Shown here piece after piece: positions 57,078 to 64,000 of a DNA stretch of 64,000 bases. This DNA comes from Citrobacter sp. wls619 (GTDB taxonomy: Bacteria; Pseudomonadota; Gammaproteobacteria; Enterobacterales; Enterobacteriaceae). The stretch lies in the NCBI RefSeq assembly GCF_005281345.1, contig NZ_SZXJ01000035.1, positions 1 through 64,000 on the forward strand, read 5' to 3'. A model generated the notes under the pieces. That model saw nothing but the letters and a program-made list of their open reading frames with translations, made no database searches and was not told where the DNA came from. Position 1 is the first letter of the stretch. Each line of letters starts with the position of its first letter. The position numbers and the translations under genes were made by a program.

Positions 57078-58124
57078 ATGACAACCATCCAGCCTGACAA
57101 AACAGGTTTGCACATTTTGCTTAAACTGGCCGCGCTGGTGGTGATCCTCGCGGGTATACACGCCGCAGCCGATATTCTTGTACAGCTACTGCTGGCCCTG
57201 TTTTTCGCCATTGTGTTGAATCCCCTGGTAACCTGGTTTATTCGTCGGGGGATCCGTCGCCCGGTTGCCATTACGCTGGTGGTCGTCGTGATGCTGATCG
57301 TCCTTACCGCGCTGGTTGGTGTCCTGGCATCGTCGATCACAGAATTCATGGCCATGCTGCCCAAGTACAATAAGGAGCTGACGCGCAAAGTCCTGTATCT
57401 GCAAGAGATGGTGCCGTTTCTGAATTTGCATATGTCGCCAGAGCGCATCCTGCAACGTATCGATTCCGACAAGCTCATGACCTTCACAACCACGCTGATG
57501 ACCAGTCTTTCCGGTGCGATGGCCAGCGTCGTTCTGCTGGTGATGACGGTGGTCTTTATGTTGTTTGAGGTACGCCACGTCCCCTATAAGCTGCGCTTTG
57601 CGCTGAACAATCCACAGATCCATATTGCGGGGCTGCATCGGGCATTAAAGGGCGTATCTCACTATCTGGCGCTGAAAACGTTGCTCAGCTTATGGACTGG
57701 CGCCATCGTCTGGCTGGGACTGGCGCTAATGGGCATTCAGTTTGCTCTGATGTGGGGCGTGCTGGCCTTCCTGCTCAATTATGTGCCCAACATAGGCTCG
57801 GTTATTTCCGCCGTGCCGCCCATGATTCAGGCGTTGCTGTTCAATGGCCTTTACGAATGCGTGCTGGTCGGCGCGCTGTTTCTGGTGGTGCATATGGTGA
57901 TTGGCAATATCCTTGAGCCGCGTATGATGGGGCATCGCCTGGGATTGTCGACGCTGATCGTTTTCCTTTCCCTGTTGGTATGGGGATGGCTGCTCGGTCC
58001 CGTGGGCATGTTGCTCTCCGTCCCATTAACCAGCGTGTGTAAAATCTGGATGGAAACCACCACCGGCGGCAGCAAACTGGCCATTTTGCTTGGTCCCGGC
58101 AGACCCAAAAGTCGGCTACCCTGA
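57078..58124 (+). CDS. yhhT: AI-2E/PerM-family membrane protein YhhT
   Basis: Inner-membrane protein of the AI-2E transporter (PerM) family, function unproven. Starting at MTTIQPDKTGLHILL it has 348 residues against 349 in E. coli. A much longer frame begins 63 codons upstream but runs through the yhhS promoter and is rejected. About seven to eight membrane spans are visible, with the family core LLNYVPNIGSVISAVPPMIQ (about 231-250) and GNILEPRMMGHRLGLS. In K-12 the next gene is acpT; here an APE cluster follows. Confidence 0.93.
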   Translation: MTTIQPDKTGLHILLKLAALVVILAGIHAAADILVQLLLALFFAIVLNPLVTWFIRRGIRRPVAITLVVVVMLIVLTALVGVLASSITEFMAMLPKYNKELTRKVLYLQEMVPFLNLHMSPERILQRIDSDKLMTFTTTLMTSLSGAMASVVLLVMTVVFMLFEVRHVPYKLRFALNNPQIHIAGLHRALKGVSHYLALKTLLSLWTGAIVWLGLALMGIQFALMWGVLAFLLNYVPNIGSVISAVPPMIQALLFNGLYECVLVGALFLVVHMVIGNILEPRMMGHRLGLSTLIVFLSLLVWGWLLGPVGMLLSVPLTSVCKIWMETTTGGSKLAILLGPGRPKSRLP

Positions 58125-58158
58125 AAAACTACCAACCGAGGTAGTTTTTATCTTTTTA
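58124..58158 (+). terminator. Rho-independent terminator of yhhT
   Basis: AAAAACTACC and GGTAGTTTTT pair around AACCGA, followed by ATCTTTTT. It begins at the end of the yhhT stop and also has an A tract suited to reverse use. Confidence 0.88.
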
Positions 58159-58583
58159 TATGCCCGTTAAACTGATATCCATACAGGTATATATCGCAAT
58201 TTATCTTAAATAAAGAGTGAAAAGGATTTCATTTTTTAATAAAGAAAATACATAAGTCAAGGTGATGGTTTCTTTGCCAAAACGCATAAAAATAATGACT
58301 CCCCCCACAGCATTTAACTCAAACTATCTGCCTATATTTAAAGGTTATTTTATTTGATACGTTTTATCTAAAAATCTATACTTCTCGCCGATGATTACGC
58401 TGAAAAATTTCCGTTGAAGAAAATCACTGCATATTACCATCCGGCAACCTCATTGCCTTGCTATTGGACACGTGAAATAAGATGCTAATTTAGCTTAAAT
58501 AAAATCACAGGTACTGCAGGGCGATCATTATTTCGAAGCTTATTATTAAACACGTATAAACAGTACTTTGAGAGGGAGTTTTA
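58159..58583. other. AT-rich region before the APE cluster
   Basis: About 425 bp between the yhhT terminator and apeA. It is markedly richer in A and T than its surroundings and holds no open frame I can support. A GAGAGGGAG ribosome-binding site at 58569-58577 serves apeA. It probably carries the cluster promoter and silencer (H-NS-type) sequence, as is common at island borders; no specific site can be named. Confidence 0.5.
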
Positions 58584-58973
58584 ATGAAACAGTATATTAA
58601 GTGGTTTGCGGCCATTGCCGTTGTCGGTGCGCTGGCGGGTTGTGCGCGTACTGCGCCGATCGATCAAGTTCACACCAGCGTAAGCGCGGGGCACACTCAG
58701 GATCAGGTTAAAACCGCGATTCTGAAAGCGGGCATTCAACGCCAATGGGTCATGTCTGAAGCCGGTCCTGGTGTCATTAAAGCACGCCAACAAACCCGCG
58801 ATCATGTGGCTGAAGTCCGTATCACCTATACCGCCACCAGCTATGACATTAAATACGACAGCAGCCTTAACCTGCAGGCTTCTGGTGGAAAAATCCATAA
58901 AAACTACAACCGCTGGGTACGCAATCTGGATAAAGACATCCAGCTCAATCTGTCCGCCGGTGCCAATCTGTAA
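58584..58973 (+). CDS. apeA: Putative lipoprotein at head of APE cluster
   Basis: Small predicted lipoprotein of 129 residues, function unknown. The signal sequence MKQYIKWFAAIAVVGALAGC ends in a lipobox LAGC with Cys20. The mature part has VKTAILKAGIQRQWVMSEAG and a beta-rich stretch VAEVRITYTATSYDIKYDSS ending in an amphipathic NYNRWVRNLDKDIQLNL segment. A strong RBS (GAGAGGGAG) precedes the ATG. It is the first gene after yhhT and is separated from the methyltransferase gene by a hairpin. The ape letter is given by counting back from the recognisable ApeE, ApeF and ApeH in the published cluster order, as I recall it. Confidence 0.75.
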   Translation: MKQYIKWFAAIAVVGALAGCARTAPIDQVHTSVSAGHTQDQVKTAILKAGIQRQWVMSEAGPGVIKARQQTRDHVAEVRITYTATSYDIKYDSSLNLQASGGKIHKNYNRWVRNLDKDIQLNLSAGANL

Positions 58974-58986
58974 TTACGCCTAAAGT

Positions 58987-59008
58987 CGGGCCGAAAAGGC
59001 CCGATACT
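58987..59008 (+). terminator. Hairpin between apeA and apeB
   Basis: TCGGGCC and GGCCCGA pair around a GAAAA-like loop (at about 58987-59005), followed by TACTCTTACTCT rather than a T run. It may end a share of transcripts so that apeA is made in excess of the biosynthetic genes. Confidence 0.6.
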
Positions 59009-59041
59009 CTTACTCTCTGCCATTTAACAGGTTGTCCCCAC

Positions 59042-60103
59042 ATGTACGAACAGGATTCGCTTAGCGCACTGGATGCCATTACTGAAGCACAACGTATCGC
59101 CTTTGCCCCTATGCTTTTTCAAACCGCGTTGTGTCTGCGAAATGCGGGAGTACTCACCTGGCTGGACAAGCAAGGTAAACGCGGCGCCACGCTCGACGAA
59201 ATTACCGAGAACAGCACCATCAACGAATATGCCGCCAGCATCCTGTTAGATATGGGGTTAAGTGGGCGAATCATTACCCACAAAGAAGGATATTATTACC
59301 TCGCAAAAGTCGGCCACTTCCTTTTACATGACACGATGACGCGTGTGAATATGGATTTCACCCAGGATGTTTGTTATCAGGGACTGTTCTATCTGGAGAA
59401 TGCGCTGAAAGAAGGGAAGCCCGCGGGATTAAAAATTTTTGGCGACTGGCCAACAATCTATCCTGCACTGTCGCAATTACCCCTGGCTGCGCGTGAAAGT
59501 TGGTTCGCTTTCGATCATTACTATTCAGATGGCGCATTTGATGCCGCATTGCCATATGTATTCGCCAGCGCCCCTGCAACCCTGTACGATGTCGGCGGAA
59601 ATACTGGGAAATGGGCGTTACGTTGTTGTCAACATGATGACAATATTGCAGTCACTCTATTAGATTTGCCGCAACAAATTGCACTTGCCCGCGAAAATAT
59701 CGAAAATGCGGGATTATCCCATCGCATTAATTTCCATGCTGTGGATATGCTTAGCGACTCGCCTTTACCCGCAGAGGCAGATATCTGGTGGATGAGCCAA
59801 TTTCTGGACTGTTTTTCCCCGGAACAAATTATCGCCATACTGAGCAACATTGCTCGGGTGATGAAACCGGGCGCGAAGCTGTGCATTATGGAACTGTTTT
59901 GGGATGCCCAAAAATTTGAAGCGGCCTCATTTAGCCTGAATGCGTCTTCGCTTTATTTTACCTGTATGGCGAATGGCAACAGCCGTTTCTACAGCGTAGA
60001 GAAGTTTTATCACTATCTGAATCAGGCAGGTTTTCAGGTAGATGAACGCCACGACAACTTAGGTGTTGGGCATACTTTATTGATATGTCAGAAGAAAAAA
60101 TAA
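59042..60103 (+). CDS. apeB: SAM-dependent methyltransferase of APE cluster
   Basis: Predicted methyltransferase of 353 residues resembling O-methyltransferases of plant and polyketide pathways. An N-terminal helical dimerisation region (about 10-100) with a winged-helix look is followed by the Rossmann SAM domain: DVGGNTGKWAL (183-193), VTLLDLPQQIALAREN (motif II) and INFHAVDMLSDSPLPAEADIWW. KPGAKLCIMELFWD is the usual post-domain strand. In aryl polyene clusters the methyltransferase is thought to alkylate the aryl head or its hydroxyl group; that role here is inference from context. A weak RBS precedes it. apeC begins after 40 nt. Confidence 0.82.
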   Translation: MYEQDSLSALDAITEAQRIAFAPMLFQTALCLRNAGVLTWLDKQGKRGATLDEITENSTINEYAASILLDMGLSGRIITHKEGYYYLAKVGHFLLHDTMTRVNMDFTQDVCYQGLFYLENALKEGKPAGLKIFGDWPTIYPALSQLPLAARESWFAFDHYYSDGAFDAALPYVFASAPATLYDVGGNTGKWALRCCQHDDNIAVTLLDLPQQIALARENIENAGLSHRINFHAVDMLSDSPLPAEADIWWMSQFLDCFSPEQIIAILSNIARVMKPGAKLCIMELFWDAQKFEAASFSLNASSLYFTCMANGNSRFYSVEKFYHYLNQAGFQVDERHDNLGVGHTLLICQKKK

Positions 60104-60143
60104 GAAACAATCGGAAAAACCGATTTACCGCGGATACGCGTTG

Positions 60144-60866
60144 ATGAAATTTGCATTCAACATTATCGACTGGCAGGCCAAGGCGCCAGGGTTAAGCGAA
60201 ACAGAACAGTGGCATGAATGGTCACGGTTTTCGCACGCCATCGATCCCACCGCGCCATTGGCTAAACTCAGCGAGTTACCGATGATGACGGCTCGCCGCC
60301 TCAGCTCCGGTAGCAAACTGGCCGTTGATTGCGGGCTGGCGATGCTACGCCGTCATGATATCGATGCCGTGTTGTACACCAGCCGCCATGGTGAACTGGA
60401 GCGTAACTACAGGATCCTGCACGCCCTGGCGACTGAGCAGGCTCTCTCACCAACCGATTTTGCCCTCTCTGTGCATAATTCTGCGGTGGGAAACCTGACC
60501 ATCGCCGCGAAAAAACCGATTGTCTCCTCCTCGCTTTCTGCTGGCAGGGATACGTTCCAGCAGGGGCTGTGCGAAGTCATCGGGCTGTTGCAGGCGGGAT
60601 ATCAGCGCGTATTGATGGTCGATTTCGACGGTTTTCTGCCCGAGTTTTATCATCCACAGTTGCCGCCTGATATGCCAACATGGCCGTTTGCCGTCGCACT
60701 GGTTATTGAATCCGGTGATCGCTGGCAATGCGAAACCCGTCCACACCACGCGCAAGGTGAGACGCCATTGCCACAAAGCCTGTTGTTTTTACAGCATTAT
60801 TTGCAAGATACCGCGGCGTTTACCCTGCCAGGCGAGCGCGTACAGTGGCAGTGGAGTCAGGGATGA
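60144..60866 (+). CDS. apeC: Ketosynthase-like chain-length factor (APE)
   Basis: Short ketosynthase-fold protein, 240 residues from ATG 60144 (a TTG one codon earlier is also in frame). It matches the PF13723-type ketoacyl-synthase family used as chain-length factor. A complete ketosynthase is about 400 residues. The segment TDFALSVHNSAVGNLTIAAK (104-123) takes the place where a thiolase-fold active site would lie, and the expected nucleophile Cys is missing. In Xenorhabdus APE work ApeC pairs with the ketosynthase ApeO; that partner lies outside the window. Its stop overlaps the apeD start as ATGA. Confidence 0.82.
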   Translation: MKFAFNIIDWQAKAPGLSETEQWHEWSRFSHAIDPTAPLAKLSELPMMTARRLSSGSKLAVDCGLAMLRRHDIDAVLYTSRHGELERNYRILHALATEQALSPTDFALSVHNSAVGNLTIAAKKPIVSSSLSAGRDTFQQGLCEVIGLLQAGYQRVLMVDFDGFLPEFYHPQLPPDMPTWPFAVALVIESGDRWQCETRPHHAQGETPLPQSLLFLQHYLQDTAAFTLPGERVQWQWSQG

Positions 60867-61678
60867 ACACGATTTTCCTGCGGCTTAATTGGGTATGGCG
60901 ACTGGTGATGACCGGTTTTTGCTTTGCCCTGTTTGGCCTCGGCGGACTGCTCCTTTCTACCGTCTGGTTTAACGTATTGCTCATCGCGGTATGGGATAAA
61001 GCCCGACGTCGGCGTATCGCCAGACGCAGCATTGCTGCCAGTTTTCGCCTCTTTTTAACGGTGGTAAAGCGACTTGGCGTGCTGGATTACCAGATTGCAG
61101 GACGAGACATTTTACGCAACGAACAAGGGTGCCTGGTCGTCGCCAATCATCCGACGCTCATCGACTACGTGCTACTGGCCTCGGTCATGCCAGAAACCGA
61201 CTGTCTGGTGAAAAGCGCATTACTAAAAAACCCGTTTCTCGGCGGCGTGGTCCGGGCAGCAGATTATCTGATTAACAGTCAGGCTGATGCGCTGTTACCT
61301 GCGTGCCAGCAACGTCTGGAACAAGGCGATACCATTTTAATTTTCCCCGAGGGAACCCGTACACGCCCCGGAGAGGAAATGACGTTACAGCGTGGTGCGG
61401 CGAATATCGCCGTACGCTGCAGCAGCGATTTACGCATCGTCACCATTAACTGCAGCGAACAAATGCTGGATAAAGAAAGCAAATGGTACGACGTCCCATC
61501 GATAAAGCCCATGTTCACCATTTCAGTACACGAACGGGTTAAGATCGACCAATTTTACGACGCAAATTCACAAGAACCGGCGCTGGCCGCAAGGCAGTTG
61601 AACCGGCATCTTTTGCTTCAATTACAACCAGGTACTTTACCTCTTTCAGGAATTAATGATGCAAGCGCTTTATCTTGA
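60863..61678 (+). CDS. apeD: Lysophospholipid acyltransferase-type protein (APE)
   Basis: PlsC-fold acyltransferase of 271 residues with one or two N-terminal membrane helices (VMTGFCFALFGLGGLLLSTV). The HX4D catalytic motif is at His96-Asp101 (NHPTLIDY) and the substrate motif FPEGTRTRPGEE at about 161-172. It is probably membrane-bound and may load the polyene chain onto a lipid or sugar acceptor; acceptor identity is not shown by sequence. The start ATG overlaps the apeC stop (ATGA), and its 3' end overlaps apeE by 23 nt, so these are coupled. Confidence 0.85.
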   Translation: MNTIFLRLNWVWRLVMTGFCFALFGLGGLLLSTVWFNVLLIAVWDKARRRRIARRSIAASFRLFLTVVKRLGVLDYQIAGRDILRNEQGCLVVANHPTLIDYVLLASVMPETDCLVKSALLKNPFLGGVVRAADYLINSQADALLPACQQRLEQGDTILIFPEGTRTRPGEEMTLQRGAANIAVRCSSDLRIVTINCSEQMLDKESKWYDVPSIKPMFTISVHERVKIDQFYDANSQEPALAARQLNRHLLLQLQPGTLPLSGINDASALS

Positions 61679-61916
61679 AATCAAAAATCTCATTATAACG
61701 ACATTGAATCTCGACGAACTGACAGCTGACGATATTGATACCGAAGCGGCACTCTTTGGCGATGGATTAGGTCTGGACTCAATCGACGCCCTGGAGCTGG
61801 GGCTGGCGGTGAAAAACGAGTATGGCGTGGTCCTCTCAGCAGAGAGCGAAGAAATGCGTCAGCACTTCTTCTCCGTCGCCACGCTGGCATCGTTCATTCA
61901 CGCGCAACGTGCCTGA
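61656..61916 (+). CDS. apeE: Acyl carrier protein 1 of APE cluster
   Basis: Acyl carrier protein, 86 residues. The phosphopantetheine serine is Ser42 in GLGLDSIDALELG, matching the DSL/DSID consensus. The protein is acidic and helical, as expected. Its start is inside apeD; a second ATG one codon on is equally possible. In K-12 the orphan transferase AcpT lacks such ACP partners, and published work linked AcpT to this pathway in O157:H7, so AcpT is the likely modifying enzyme. Confidence 0.9.
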   Translation: MMQALYLEIKNLIITTLNLDELTADDIDTEAALFGDGLGLDSIDALELGLAVKNEYGVVLSAESEEMRQHFFSVATLASFIHAQRA

Positions 61917-61928
61917 GGATAGTCCGTT

Positions 61929-62180
61929 ATGACCGAACAAAAAGCCATTTACGAAGAAGTCTCCTCACTGCTGGTCAAACTGTTTGAAGTCGACCCGCAG
62001 GACATTAAGCCTGAGGCGCGCCTGTACGAAGATCTGGAGCTCGACAGCATCGACGCCGTCGACATGATCGTGCATCTGCAAAAGAAAACCGGTAAGAAAA
62101 TCAAGCCGGAAGAGTTCAAAGCAGTACGCACCGTACAAGATGTCGTCGACGCGGTAGAACGCCTTCTCAAAGAAGCGTAA
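61929..62180 (+). CDS. apeF: Acyl carrier protein 2 of APE cluster
   Basis: Second acyl carrier protein, 83 residues, 12 nt after apeE. The phosphopantetheine serine is Ser40 in LELDSIDAVDMIVHL. It is more basic at the C-terminal helix (KKTGKKIKPEEFK) than ApeE, so the two probably serve different steps; in described APE systems one ACP carries the aryl starter and the other the extender or growing chain. That division is not deducible here. Confidence 0.9.
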   Translation: MTEQKAIYEEVSSLLVKLFEVDPQDIKPEARLYEDLELDSIDAVDMIVHLQKKTGKKIKPEEFKAVRTVQDVVDAVERLLKEA

Positions 62181-62186
62181 TTCACC

Positions 62187-62768
62187 GTGTCGGGCACTCG
62201 CTCGCTGCCAGTCGTACAACTGCTAACAGGCCTACTGTTGTTGGCCTGGCCGTTTTTGATCTGGTTTGGCCTTGCGCATAACAGTTTGCACTGGTTGCTA
62301 CCGTTGATGGCGCTACTCCTTTTTTTACGCTTTCGCCAGACCCGGCGACAGGCGGGGCCGTTGCGCGTCGTGACTCAGGTCGTGGCGGTCGCAGGTATCA
62401 CGTTGTGCATTGCCAGTTATCTGCTCAAGACGCATCAGTTGCTGCTGTTTTACCCGGTAGTGGTAAACAGCGTCATGCTGTCGGTATTTGGTGGCTCTCT
62501 GTGGTCCGCGATGCCCATTGTTGAACGCCTGGCGCGGCTGCGCGACCCAAATCTGCCCGAGGCAGGAGTACGCTACACTCGCCGTGTGACGCAAATCTGG
62601 TGCGCCTTTTTCATCATCAACGGCAGCGTTGCGCTCTTTACCGCACTGAATGGCGATATGACCCTGTGGACGACCTGGAACGGTATGGTTTCCTATCTGC
62701 TGATGGGAACATTGATGGTCGGCGAGTGGTTAGTTCGCCAACTGGTGATAAAACGAGATACCCAATGA
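62187..62768 (+). CDS. apeG: Membrane protein of COG4648 type (APE)
   Basis: Integral membrane protein of 193 residues with about six hydrophobic segments and start codon GTG at 62187 (CACC before, no strong RBS). TGLLLLAWPFLIWFGLAHNS and LWTTWNGMVSYLLMGTLMVG are typical spans, and the loop RDPNLPEAGVRYTRRVTQIW is the conserved element of the COG4648 family. No biochemical function is known. It sits between the ACPs and the acyl-activating enzyme. Its stop overlaps the next start as ATGA. Confidence 0.8.
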   Translation: MSGTRSLPVVQLLTGLLLLAWPFLIWFGLAHNSLHWLLPLMALLLFLRFRQTRRQAGPLRVVTQVVAVAGITLCIASYLLKTHQLLLFYPVVVNSVMLSVFGGSLWSAMPIVERLARLRDPNLPEAGVRYTRRVTQIWCAFFIINGSVALFTALNGDMTLWTTWNGMVSYLLMGTLMVGEWLVRQLVIKRDTQ

Positions 62769-64000
62769 AGCAGCCCCTCACACTTGCTCAATGGCTCTGT
62801 GACCCACGCCCGAACGACGTTCCTGTTGCGTGGCAGGAAGAGCATACCTGGACGCTGGGTCATCTGCGCCTCGATGTGGCCCAGCTGATAACATACCTGC
62901 AGCAGCAGGAAGGTGAGCGCTGGGCATTGTGCTTCGAGAACAGCTATTTATTTATCGTCGCACTGCTGGCCACGTTACATGCTGGCAAAACGCCGGTGAT
63001 CCCAGGGCATTGTCGCGTTTCGTTGTTAAACGAGCAGCACAGGCTGTTTGACGGGGTACTGAGCGATAAAGCGCTGGAGTGGCAGGGAACGCTGCGGGTG
63101 GTCAGTTCTGCCATGACACCCGTGAGCCACGACATCACCTTTCCGGCAATACGCAGCGACGCCTTTGTGGAGCTGTTCACTTCCGGTTCGACCGGCCAGC
63201 CGAAACGCGTGATCAAACCGATCGCTCGTCTGGATAGCGAAGCGGCATTGCTCGCGACGCGCTTTGCCGATCGTCTGGCAGGCTGCCGGGTGGTTGCGTC
63301 TGTGGTTCCGCAACATCTGTATGGTCTGACGTTTCGTATTTTCTTGCCAATGGCCTTAGGTCTGCCGCTGCACGCGGCAATGCTGTGGTATGCCGAACAA
63401 CTGGCGGCGTTGAGCTCTGATCATCGGTATGCGTTTATCAGCAGTCCGGCATTTCTGAAACGCCTCGACCATCACCTGGCGCCGCCGCCGGTCGAACTGA
63501 TTCTGTCTGCGGGCGGTATGCTGCCCTGGCAGGACGTCGCGCAGGCTGCTGACTGGCTGAATGTCTGGCCCGATGAGATCTACGGCAGCACTGAAACCGG
63601 AGTCCTTGCGTGGCGTTATCGCCATCAAGATGATGTGGCATGGCTGCCTTTTCCCGGCGTCAGATTTCAGCCAGAAAATGACGCATTTCGCGTATTTTCA
63701 CCGCTAATTGCCGCTGATGATGGCCTGTTGCTGGATGATATTCTGCAATTTACTGAAAACGGTCAGTTTCGCCTGATGGGCAGGCGCGGGCGAGTCGTCA
63801 AGATTGAAGAGAAACGCATTTCACTCAGCGAAGTGGAGCAACGCTTACTGGCGCTGGACGGTATCCGTGACGTCGCGGCATTGCCGGTCTCACGCGGGGG
63901 GCGCCAGGGTGTTGGCGTCCTGCTGGTTCTGGATGACAAAGCCCATCAACGCTGGCTCGCGTGCGGAGGAAAACCGCAAGAACTGACCTGGCGACGTTCG
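62765..64000 (+). CDS. apeH: Acyl-ACP ligase / AMP-binding enzyme (APE), partial
   Basis: Member of the adenylate-forming (ANL) family that activates an aryl or short-chain acid and transfers it to an ACP. The frame is open through the right window edge, so only the first 412 residues are visible. Motifs: the ATP-binding TSGSTGQPKRV at 139-149, YGSTETG at 273-279 (core A5), and GRRGRVVKIEEKRI at 339-352, matching the hinge and A8 region. In Xenorhabdus ApeH loads 4-hydroxybenzoic acid onto an ACP; the same role is inferred. Start ATG overlaps the apeG stop. Confidence 0.88.
   Translation, partial: MKQPLTLAQWLCDPRPNDVPVAWQEEHTWTLGHLRLDVAQLITYLQQQEGERWALCFENSYLFIVALLATLHAGKTPVIPGHCRVSLLNEQHRLFDGVLSDKALEWQGTLRVVSSAMTPVSHDITFPAIRSDAFVELFTSGSTGQPKRVIKPIARLDSEAALLATRFADRLAGCRVVASVVPQHLYGLTFRIFLPMALGLPLHAAMLWYAEQLAALSSDHRYAFISSPAFLKRLDHHLAPPPVELILSAGGMLPWQDVAQAADWLNVWPDEIYGSTETGVLAWRYRHQDDVAWLPFPGVRFQPENDAFRVFSPLIAADDGLLLDDILQFTENGQFRLMGRRGRVVKIEEKRISLSEVEQRLLALDGIRDVAALPVSRGGRQGVGVLLVLDDKAHQRWLACGGKPQELTWRRS

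Overview
The window is a chromosomal segment of an enterobacterium close to Escherichia, Salmonella and Citrobacter. From malQ to yhhT the gene order matches, as I remember it, the 76-77 minute region of E. coli K-12, and protein lengths are usually identical or within one or two residues. Several K-12 genes are missing: rtcRBA between malT and glpR, yzgL after glpD, and the yhhZ-yrhAB-IS block between yhhY and ggt. The last 5.4 kb hold an aryl polyene (APE) cluster absent from K-12. A Citrobacter-like species is my best inference; the sequence alone does not name it. I support 58 protein genes and one small RNA. I saw no rRNA, tRNA, CRISPR array, prophage or insertion sequence.

Layout. 1-7.9 kb: maltodextrin enzymes malPQ and their activator malT. 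7.9-11.7 kb: glpR-glpG-glpE and the divergent glpD. 11.7-21.1 kb: glycogen operon glgBXCAP. 21.4-26.4 kb: asd, yhgN and gluconate genes gntR/gntKU. 26.5-31.7 kb: yhhW, yhhX, the iron-responsive sRNA ryhB, yhhY, ggt, yhhA. 31.7-36.7 kb: glycerol-3-phosphate importer ugpBAECQ with a Pho box. 36.9-37.76 kb: two uncharacterised genes, one under a perfect Fur-type palindrome. 37.8-44.8 kb: branched-chain amino acid uptake livKHMGF, panM and livJ. 45-49.4 kb: rpoH and ftsYEX. 49.6-58.1 kb: rsmD, yhhLMN, zntA, tusA, yhhQ, dcrB, yhhS, yhhT. 58.6 kb to the edge: apeA to apeH (apeH is cut by the window end).

How the genes work together. MalP and MalQ turn maltodextrins into glucose and glucose-1-phosphate. 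GlgC, GlgA, GlgB, GlgX and GlgP make and mobilise glycogen, so two alpha-glucan systems with paralogous phosphorylases lie close together. Glp and Ugp supply glycerol-3-phosphate, GntK and GntU handle gluconate, and LivJ/LivK with LivHMGF import leucine, isoleucine and valine. RpoH, FtsY and FtsEX serve heat shock, membrane targeting and division. The APE genes encode the first half of a type II polyketide/fatty-acid-like pathway: methyltransferase, chain-length factor, acyltransferase, two acyl carrier proteins, a membrane protein and an acyl-activating ligase. Such pathways make an outer-membrane aryl polyene pigment.

Most intergenic gaps carry REP/BIME palindromes. One complete ERIC element lies next to livJ and a probable deleted ERIC lies between glpG and glpE. 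The strongest leads are the APE island at the acpT locus and the small putative lipoprotein gene at 37430-37711 behind a perfect inverted repeat matching the Fur 7-1-7 motif.
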